This document shows, piece after piece, positions 57,772-64,000 of a stretch of 64,000 nucleotides of DNA. This stretch comes from Saccharolobus caldissimus (GTDB lineage: Archaea > Thermoproteota > Thermoprotei_A > Sulfolobales > Sulfolobaceae). A program made the translations under genes and the position numbers. Below the pieces are notes generated by a model, which ran no database searches, was not told where the DNA came from, and saw only the letters and a program-made list of their open reading frames with translations. The stretch spans positions 2,630,001 to 2,694,000 of the forward strand of contig NZ_AP025226.1 of the NCBI RefSeq assembly GCF_020886315.1, written 5' to 3'. Within the stretch, counting starts at the first letter, position 1. Every line of letters starts with the position of its first letter.

Positions 57772-58236
57772 GTGGAGGAATTAATAAAGAAAGCCGAGGA
57801 AAAAGGGATAGATGTAGAAGATTTAATAATTTCGGCTATATCTAAAGAAGACCCATCTGAAGGGGTAAAATTGAGGATGGAGCTGGCTAAGAAGTACATG
57901 AGCGAAGCTGAGGAATATCTGAAGAAGGGTGACGCTGTCCAGGCTTCCGAAAAAGCATATAAAGCTGCTGAGGAAGTCGTGAAGGCTTTAGCTGAGAAAT
58001 ACAATTTGCCAGAACACCAACAAGCACTAAAGGAGGGTAGATGGTACACTTACCTACTCAGCAAAGCTGCAAACACGCTTTCTTCAACATTAGGAGACAA
58101 AATAATTAAAGGTTGGAGTAGTGCTTATCTACTGCACGTTTTGGGATTTCATGAGGCAAAGCTTAACGTCAAAGACATCAAGTCTTACATAAACGCTGTG
58201 AAAGAGATAATAGAAGAAGCTAGCAAATACTTGTAG
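57772..58236 (+). CDS. PaREP1-family protein
   Basis: 154 residues from GTG 57772. EELIKKAEEKGIDVEDLIISAI followed by helix-rich KYMSEAEEYLKKGDAVQASEKAYKAAEE and the WSSAYLLHVLGFHEAKL segment is the PaREP1/HEPN-like pattern of crenarchaeal paralogous families. Helical, cytoplasmic. The function is not established and a HEPN relationship is suspected. A truncated relative (MEILEEILKKAEEKGINVVDL) starts at 61585. Confidence 0.8.
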   Translation: MEELIKKAEEKGIDVEDLIISAISKEDPSEGVKLRMELAKKYMSEAEEYLKKGDAVQASEKAYKAAEEVVKALAEKYNLPEHQQALKEGRWYTYLLSKAANTLSSTLGDKIIKGWSSAYLLHVLGFHEAKLNVKDIKSYINAVKEIIEEASKYL

Positions 58237-58583
58237 CCACGTGCCGATTCGTCTTTGCGTTTTCCACCTAACACTCACCGTGCCATAGTTTAAATCATTT
58301 ACTGACTTCCTTATATGAAACATATTAGTCAGATCCGTGTAATACAGAATAATATAGTTTATATAAGAGGCGTTAGCATGTGGTGCCTATTATGAAAAAG
58401 ACTATATGTAATCAAAATCCCTATTAAATGAGGTGAATAGTTAGGCTTAGGAAGTATGTAATTTCTGTATTTCTCTTTTACCAGTTTCCTAAATAATAGC
58501 AGTTGTTCTACTTTCCCTCGGTAATACAAAGTTCACGGTACTATCGATAAAGTTTTTAGATTTGCATTTGGTTGATTAAAAAC
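58237..58583. other. Intergenic region with element-end hairpin
   Basis: It contains gaggcgttagcatgtggtgcct (58367-58388), a stem-loop shared with the IS110 type B right end. The rest was not recognised. Confidence 0.5.
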
Positions 58584-59656
58584 TGTGAAGTCCGAGAAAA
58601 AGCTGGACATTGCAAGGAGCGAGTTCATTAAGTCCTTCAATTACCTAGTTGGAATACTGAGAATGAACGGATTGAGCAGAAAGCAGTAGGTTTAGCACTC
58701 ATAGCCTTGATAGGAGGGAGGGCCCAGCATTAGAAACACATCCATCACGTTCGGATTAAACTAAGCAAACTTACTAAAAGCACTGGAGGACTTAGAGAAC
58801 GCTTAGAAGGACTACCTTGAGGCGTTAAGAAAAGTGATAATTGGACCCGTGGTAGTGATAATTGACGACACCTTCGACCACAAGCTCTATTCCAGAATAG
58901 AGGGCATAACAAGCAGATACGGGAACTACTTCGCTTGGTGCTCCATGCACAAGAGATTCGAGCCCGGCATACAAGTCCTCACAATAGCCTTGTACGACTT
59001 AGCCATGGGAAAGAGCTATTTGATAGGAGCATACCCCTACGCAACAAGAAAGATGTGGGAGAGCGGGATGGTGAGTGAGTTCAAGACCAAGATCGAAATG
59101 GCTGCGGAAATTATCGAGATCCTCAAAAGGCGATTCCCCGTATGCAGGATCGTTTTCGACTCATGGTCGGAGAAGCTGGTGAGGGGTAGTGTAGTTTCGG
59201 AGTTGAAGTCCAATAGGAGGCTCCTCAGAGTTAGGCCTTTGGAGGGGACGTTGGGGGTGGAGGGGCACCCCCATGTCGGAGATCTCCCTCCAGGGTCTTA
59301 CTTGGCTGAGTTGACCCTAGGAGACCAAGTTATTACTATAAGGTTGTTAATACTGGTATATTAGGCTTAACTTGTATTCCACTGACCTTAACTTGAGTGA
59401 AGAGGAGATAGAGGCAACTTGGAAGATTAGGTGGGAGATAGAGAAGTTACACAGGGATGTCAAGACCTTGGGTATGCAAGATTCCTCTTTCCTTAAGAGG
59501 CTTCAAGGTTACCTGCTCCTCTTCGTGATGGTGGTTAACACGGTCAGAGATTTGATCAGTTCCCTTAACCTGAAGAGCGTGGAGGAGCTCCTTAGGTTCG
59601 TTGAAATACGTTTAGGAGGTGCTCTGGGTTTGATGAAAATCTTTAAGCTGCGTTAA
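58584..59656 (+). pseudogene. ISC1217-like DDE transposase, decayed
   Basis: GTG 58584 starts VKSEKKLDIARSEFIKSFNY, then stops at 58688. The catalytic core is intact in 58834-59364 (VVVIIDDTFDHKLYSRIEG, VCRIVFDSWSEKLVRG). A frameshift near 59364 separates it from EEEIEATWKIRWEIEKLHRD with the final glutamate. At least three disruptions. It ends 45 bp before the ISH3-like element. Confidence 0.7.
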
Positions 59657-59885
59657 AGTAGAACAACTGCTAATAAATAAATGGATTGAAGACCTTAAAG
59701 ACGTCAGTATGGGAATCTCGTTTATTGCAAGATAAATTAAAACTTAGAATAAATTGAATTTAACTCAATTAATTTACGATAAAATATCATATATTTCAGC
59801 TAATTGTAACTAATAAATAATATTTTCCTTGAATATACTAGAGATATACAATTTATTTAACATGAATAAAAAGGGAAGCATAGAA

Positions 59886-60943
59886 TCAGCTGGACTTGAG
59901 GGAAAAACCCTTCCATGATAACACCCTTGCCCTACCCCTTTTACCCCTTGAGTTACACGATAACTCAAGCCCCTCCAAGAGAGATTCACAAAACTCCCAC
60001 AACCTAACCCTCCTCCAAGGAACGAACCAAACATTCAAGAGAAAATAAGAAAGAAGAACGAGGACCAACTCCTTCCCAACATCACAAGTCCTACTCCTAA
60101 CCCTAAACTCCTCTAAGGAACGAAAAGCAGTCTCAACACCCCACCTCTCCCTCAGCCAAAACAACAGCCCCTTGAACATCAACCTCACCCCTAACCAAAA
60201 ACCTTACCGTCCTCCCTCTTTAGTATAACTAGATAAGCACCAGAACTACGCCTAACACACAAGAAACCAACATACCTCACCCCAGCATAATCAACATCAA
60301 CTTGCTTAAGCCTCTTCTCATACTTCCTATACATCTGAGCCTTAGCAGCTATAACAAAGTCCACACCCAACTCCAAGAGGTACTTGATCACATCGTTTAC
60401 TGCAAACTCCCTATCTGCAAAGACCATGACGAGCTTAAGCCCCTCTTTATCCAGTTCTTCCTTAAGAACTTGCATTACCTTCTTGAAGTCTTCAGCTATT
60501 TTCTTCATTGTTATTGGTAGAACGTCTAAGAATGCCCTTTTCCTTCCTAGTAGGAAGATTACTGCTTGGACTAGTCCCCAACTAGTCCCTTTAGTTGGCT
60601 TTATCCTACTTAATAATGTTTTATCTTTGTGGTATTGTGGCATTCCATGGAGGTCTATTGCTACTCTTCTATCCCTAGTTTCTCTTAATGCTTTCTTTCC
60701 CAATTCCTTGATTGCTTTTCTCACGTCCTTAACATTGATGCGGTTTAAGGCTTTCAAGGCTCTTCTTCCCTCGTTTCCTAGTCTTGTCAAGTAGGTTCCC
60801 CTAGCCTTGAGTAGGGTTCTCAGTAGTTGCTCAAGTTCATAAGGGAAAAATATTTGAGCTAGTATTGTGTAAATTAATTTGAGGGCGGACCTGGTGAAGT
60901 CTCTATTGGACTTCGCCCGTTTCGTTTGGTTCTTGGGCTTCAT
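59886..60943 (-). pseudogene. ISH3-like transposase, interrupted
   Basis: From ATG 60943 the frame reads through VAIDLHGMPQYHKDKTLLS and VFADREFAVNDVIKYL to a TAG at 60191. The C-terminal part with LRERWGVETAFRSLEE (60188-59886) lies in another frame. A short segment between ILKREDGKV and RLMF seems deleted. It supplies the best comparison for the split copy at 3669-7435. Confidence 0.8.
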
Positions 60944-60961
60944 ATGTTTAGGTCCGCCCTC
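60881..60961 (-). promoter_or_regulatory. Start-codon hairpin of ISH3-like copy 2
   Basis: gagggcggacct (60881-60892) pairs with aggtccgccctc (60950-60961), enclosing the ATG at 60943. Same outer stem as in copy 1. Confidence 0.5.
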
Positions 60962-61063
60962 TCTTATACAAAATTTTCTACAAAAATTTGCATAAACTAG
61001 ACTTTTTCTGAATTTTGTTCATCTCATTTTTTACGCGAAAAAAGAGATTCCCATACTGACGTT

Positions 61064-61118
61064 AAACCTAGTGAGGAAGGGTTCTCATCAAATTCCGTGA
61101 GGGAAGATCGTGAGAGTC
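61064..61118 (+). pseudogene. vapB 3' remnant
   Basis: Directly after the IS end the frame KPSEEGFSSNSVREDRESH-stop overlaps the vapC start by a few bases. This is the usual end of a crenarchaeal VapB overlapping VapC. The rest of the antitoxin was lost to the ISH3-like insertion. Confidence 0.55.
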
Positions 61119-61505
61119 ATTGACTCTTCTTCTTTAGTAAAATTTTTCTCTAAAGAGAAGGGTTGGGAAAAGGTTGCTGAAATTATATCTGAAGGAGTGA
61201 TTACCTTGGACTTATCGATTAAGGAAGTTGCTAACTCCTTGTGGAAAAAGATCCTTTTAGGCGAAATGAAAGAGGACGTCGTGATTAAAATACTTTCTGA
61301 CTTATTAAAAAGAGAAGCCCTATTGATTGTAAGCCAAGATGAATACTTAATTGAGACATTTAAGATCACTAATAGGAATAAAATAACTGTTTATAACTCC
61401 TTGTTCATCGCATTAGCTAAGTCGAATAACCTTGAGTTAGTAACGTCCGATAAAAAGCAGTACGAAATTGCGATAAAAGAAGGGGTTAATACACGATTAA
61501 TATGA
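61110..61505 (+). CDS. vapC: Orphan VapC-type PIN-domain protein
   Basis: 131 residues from GTG 61110. PIN-domain residues are Asp5 (RVIDSSSLVKF), Glu39 (SIKEVANSLWK) and Asp114 (LVTSDKKQYE). The position that is normally aspartate in YDSLFIALA is Asn96 (VYNSLFIALA). With the antitoxin gene destroyed, this substitution may be what makes the toxin harmless. Expression would need a promoter from the IS. Confidence 0.8.
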   Translation: MRVIDSSSLVKFFSKEKGWEKVAEIISEGVITLDLSIKEVANSLWKKILLGEMKEDVVIKILSDLLKREALLIVSQDEYLIETFKITNRNKITVYNSLFIALAKSNNLELVTSDKKQYEIAIKEGVNTRLI

Positions 61506-61662
61506 GGACTAAAAAGCAGTCCTTTTCCACTTACTTCGATCTTCTAGGTAAAATGTAAATAGGTTGTAAAAATAAGAGTATATTATGGAAATTCTTGAGG
61601 AGATTCTAAAGAAGGCTGAGGAGAAAGGAATTAACGTTGTAGACCTTAACTGCTATATCGAA

Positions 61663-62496
61663 GAGTGTGGACAACAATTTCATTCATTTGAAATATTTAC
61701 ATTTATTATCACCCCCTTGTCCAGTAAATACACTGGAGTGTAAAGTAGGTTGTATATTAAGAAGAACGTTGAGAGCCAACGGGTAATCGTGAATCTATTT
61801 GAATTCCATGGGAAGTGCTTGTCCATTGATGATATCCTATGTTTTGTTGTTCTGAATCCTTGTTCTGCGTAATCCCTTTCCTCAAATGTCACCTTTTCAT
61901 GATTAACATTATACCAGTTGAAAGCATTATATATTGACGCCCCATCATGCAAGTAAACCACTTGATCAACCCTCTTGAAATACCTACTAGCCAACTCCTC
62001 AACTTCCCTCATCTTCACAAGAATAATTAAAACATGCAAACCACTCCTCAAACTAGTAACCATGAAGAAAGGTATCCCCCTAGTCACAACATCCCTAACA
62101 ACCCAAACATAATAATACTCACCCCTCACAGTAAGAACCTTAGTCTCATCAACAGCATACTTACCACTCAAGGGAACAACATACTTAACATTACTAAACT
62201 TCCTATAATCGTAGAGTAAGGTAGAGTGGGGCAAAATAGCCCTCCAAGAGGACAAACCAGCCAAATACATTGCCAAAGCAAGTGCAACCTCACTCCTAGC
62301 ATAAAACCTAGGCTTAAAATTAATATACTCCATTAAGATTAGTATAATTTGGGTGAGCACGGGAACTTTCCATCTGGTTTCCATGTGCTCACCCAAATTA
62401 ATTCCCGTGCTCACCCTTAATAAAAACTAATTCCCCTCATACAGAAAAACAATTCACATAATTTATACTAAATTAACAAAATTGTTGTCCACACTC
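61663..62496 (-). mobile_element. IS6-family insertion sequence, copy 2 (834 bp)
   Basis: Termini gagtgtggacaacaattt and aaattgttgtccacactc, with 8-bp target duplication atatcgaa at 61655-61662 and 62497-62504. One base longer than the copy at 20867, because that copy has a deletion in the transposase 3' end. Confidence 0.92.
61680..62384 (-). CDS. IS6-family transposase, full length
   Basis: From ATG 62384 (GTG 62414 also possible) to the intact C-terminus LLDKGVIINVNISNE. YAVDETKV, YLHDGASIYNAF and EERDYAEQGF carry the DDE residues. It is probably the active source copy. The start is enclosed by the same alternative hairpins as in copy 1. Confidence 0.9.
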   Translation of the reverse strand: METRWKVPVLTQIILILMEYINFKPRFYARSEVALALAMYLAGLSSWRAILPHSTLLYDYRKFSNVKYVVPLSGKYAVDETKVLTVRGEYYYVWVVRDVVTRGIPFFMVTSLRSGLHVLIILVKMREVEELASRYFKRVDQVVYLHDGASIYNAFNWYNVNHEKVTFEERDYAEQGFRTTKHRISSMDKHFPWNSNRFTITRWLSTFFLIYNLLYTPVYLLDKGVIINVNISNE

Positions 62497-62658
62497 ATAT
62501 CGAATTCAGAAAACTCCCGTAGATTAGAGGATTTCTCGCAATTGAATCTAACGCCGAGTTAAAAATAAATTTCATACGATTTGTAAAAAAGGCAATATTG
62601 CTATCCACAATACCCTAAATAGGAAATGATTTATAAGTCCTATACAGTTTTATAAATT

Positions 62659-63027
62659 ATGGAGTTCTTAAAAAATAATGCACTAGATTTCTTAAATTAC
62701 GCTAGACTTCTACTACGTGATGGTAGATATAATTTGGCATTATTCTCGTTAGAGCAAGCATTACAGCTAGGTTTAAAATACTACATTTCTAAATTAACGG
62801 GTTCTTTCCCGAAAACGCATGACATAGTAGACTTATTAAAGAGAATTATAGAGCTTACGGGAAATAAAAAGCTTAAAGAGATCTTGAACGCAGAAATCTC
62901 TACCTTAGATTTATTAAAACAAGCTTATATTGCCTCAAGATATTTACCTATTAATTATGATAAAGAGGCTGTTGAAAAAGCGTTAAACGTCGTTGAGGCG
63001 ATATTAAATGAACTGGGAATATCTTAA
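62659..63027 (+). CDS. HEPN-domain protein of a HEPN-MNT pair
   Basis: 122 residues. LNYARLLLRDGRYNLALFSL followed by EQALQLGLKYYISKLTGSFPKTHDI is the HEPN pattern, with the histidine in KTHDI. Helical throughout. It overlaps the nucleotidyltransferase gene by 20 bp, as in HEPN-MNT toxin-antitoxin systems, where HEPN acts as ribonuclease toxin and MNT modifies or neutralises it. Confidence 0.85.
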   Translation: MEFLKNNALDFLNYARLLLRDGRYNLALFSLEQALQLGLKYYISKLTGSFPKTHDIVDLLKRIIELTGNKKLKEILNAEISTLDLLKQAYIASRYLPINYDKEAVEKALNVVEAILNELGIS

Positions 63028-63352
63028 AAGGAAGTGGGATGAGAGGAAAGAATTCCTTAATAACGCTAGGCGTTATGTGAAGGTAATTAAAGAGGTCTGC
63101 ATTAAGAAGGTAGATCCCAAGTGTAGGGTAATACTTTTCGGCTCTGTTGCAAGGGGTAATTATAGAGATGACAGTGATGTAGATGTGCTAATAATTACTG
63201 ATAAGGCTAAAAGCGTATGGGATAAAGTAAATATTGAGGTCATTATCGAGAGGGAATTAAACATAGGAGATCCATTCGAATTCCATATAGTAACAAATAG
63301 TGAATATGAGAATTGGTATAAGAAATTCATAGACGTTTACGAGGAATTTTAG
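63008..63352 (+). CDS. MNT-type minimal nucleotidyltransferase
   Basis: 114 residues with the nucleotidyltransferase signature VILFGSVARGNYRDDSDVDVLI (GS-x10-D-x-D). A third carboxylate may be Glu near WDKVNIEVIIE. Partner of the HEPN gene. It likely acts as antitoxin, based on characterised HEPN-MNT pairs. Confidence 0.88.
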   Translation: MNWEYLKRKWDERKEFLNNARRYVKVIKEVCIKKVDPKCRVILFGSVARGNYRDDSDVDVLIITDKAKSVWDKVNIEVIIERELNIGDPFEFHIVTNSEYENWYKKFIDVYEEF

Positions 63353-63461
63353 TAAGCTATTTCCCCTTTCAGAGTGAGGAAAACCCTAGATGTTCCACTA
63401 GGTATTCCCCCTCGGGGAACTCACCAACAGGCACGAATCTACAACCCTCGGGGTTTGGGCT
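63353..63461 (-). ncRNA. Probable right end / guide RNA region of a tnpB element
   Basis: Directly downstream of tnpB on the minus strand. It has hairpins ccccgag/ctcgggg-like (63410-63450) and ccctag/ctaggg (63385-63402). In TnpB systems the guide (omega) RNA comes from this 3' end. A related block is at 48620-48720. The exact element end is not determined. Confidence 0.4.
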
Positions 63462-64000
63462 TCATAGGATTTCATGATATTTAATATCAATCCTCAGCCG
63501 TTGGACTTCACCAGAGTCACGGGGCAATGCCCCACTCATCCTCCTCCGCCCCTTTAGCGGGGTAACCCCAACCCACACCCGTGGAATATCACGGGTGTGG
63601 GGAAACCCGCACATCTTGAGGTAGATATTAAGAGACGCATTTAGCTGTCTGTCCAAGGTTAACCCACACTTCTCACACCTAAAAGTCCTGCCAACCTTTC
63701 GGGAAACCCATCCACATCTGGGGCAGGACTTAGATGTGAGGTGCGGGTTAACCTCCTTAACGAATGAACCGTAAAGTGGGGCCTTGTATTTTAACACGCG
63801 GTGAATTGTCCTCCAGACAGTCTTGGAAATCTTCTTAGAAAGGGAATCATTAGCATCCCTAAACATCTCTTGCTTATTCAACTTCTCAACAGCAAACATC
63901 GTAATGGGATACATCTCCAGCAACTCATTCACAAACTTGTGAATATAATCCAGCACACGGTTCCTTTCACGGTGGGAATACTTCCTCAACAACTCCTTCC
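63462..64000 (-). CDS. tnpB: TnpB (IS200/IS605 family), C-terminal part, cut by window edge
   Basis: The last 176 residues: VEKLNKQEMF, then PHLTSKSCPRCGWVSRK and FRCEKCGLTLDRQLNASLNI, the four-cysteine zinc ribbon followed by the RuvC-III aspartate. TnpB is an RNA-guided DNA nuclease. The N-terminal part lies beyond the window. Within the coding region 63573-63602 is a perfect 12-bp palindrome (cccacacccgtg/cacgggtgtggg), which could be part of the guide-RNA scaffold that overlaps the tnpB 3' end. Confidence 0.85.
   Translation of the reverse strand, partial: KELLRKYSHRERNRVLDYIHKFVNELLEMYPITMFAVEKLNKQEMFRDANDSLSKKISKTVWRTIHRVLKYKAPLYGSFVKEVNPHLTSKSCPRCGWVSRKVGRTFRCEKCGLTLDRQLNASLNIYLKMCGFPHTRDIPRVWVGVTPLKGRRRMSGALPRDSGEVQRLRIDIKYHEIL

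Larger units (their letters stand above)
59701..61063 (-). mobile_element. ISH3-like insertion sequence, copy 2 (1363 bp)
   Basis: Terminal inverted repeats acgtcagtatgggaatctc at 59701-59719 and 61045-61063. The transposase is on the minus strand. No matching flanking duplication was found. Its insertion removed all but the last codons of a vapB gene at its right side. Confidence 0.85.
61585..62522 (+). pseudogene. PaREP1-like gene disrupted by IS6
   Basis: MEILEEILKKAEEKGINVVD and LNCYIE run into the IS6 element. After it FRKLP and a stop follow. The first part resembles the PaREP1 protein at 57772. The gene was already short, because the sequence beyond the insertion ends after five codons. 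Confidence 0.6.

Noticed and set aside
59701-61063. Target-site duplication for the ISH3-like copy
   Set aside because: Flanks cttaaag and taaacc share only taaa with offsets, not enough to call a duplication.

Overview
The window is AT-rich archaeal DNA that looks like a variable region of a Sulfolobales chromosome (Sulfolobus, Saccharolobus or Acidianus type). The evidence is overlapping operon genes with TATA-like upstream boxes, dense insertion sequences of Sulfolobales type (IS6-, IS110-, ISH3- and IS5-like), VapBC, HEPN-MNT and PaREP1 genes, and a Cmr gene order containing the Sulfolobales-specific subunit Cmr7. No tRNA, rRNA or CRISPR array was seen.

Region 1 (1-31.6 kb) is a surface-glycan island broken up by mobile DNA. 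It holds three GT4 and three GT2 glycosyltransferases (one GT2 split by an IS6 element), five FkbM-type methyltransferases (one decayed), a Wzx/PST-type flippase plus a flippase fragment, and an rmlA-rmlB-rmlD dTDP-sugar operon without rmlC. Between them lie a nested stack of insertion sequences (3.5-7.6 kb), an IS5-like element split by an IS110 copy (15.6-18.1 kb), a 374-bp inverted duplication around an IS6 remnant (22.6-24.3 kb) and two MITE families.

Region 2 (31.9-48.3 kb) holds two tandem, paralogous type III-B Cmr operons. Operon 1 is cmr4-5-1-6-2-3. Operon 2 is cmr7-4-5-1-6-2-3. Both Cmr2/Cas10 proteins keep the GGDD cyclase motif, and both Cmr4 proteins keep the IDLPF aspartate. A small IS6-derived repeat separates the operons. 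They are followed by a putative HTH gene, an unknown gene, an HEFLH-motif (putative metallopeptidase) gene, and a divergent pair of unknown genes, one of which ends in a HEPN-like R-x6-H motif.

Region 3 (50.6-64 kb) mixes toxin-antitoxin genes with IS debris: a vapBC pair, an orphan vapC whose vapB was destroyed by an ISH3-like insertion, PaREP1 genes, a HEPN-MNT pair, a frameshifted DUF3800 gene, IS5-, ISC1217- and IS605-type remnants, and the 3' part of a tnpB gene running off the right edge.

The most striking observation concerns the IS110 elements. The non-coding left ends of all three copies (one of type A, two of type B) fold like the bridge RNAs described for IS621. In each copy the two arms of the first internal loop match the sequences flanking that copy's own insertion site. 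The two type B copies are almost identical except in these arms, as expected of natural re-targeting by guide change.
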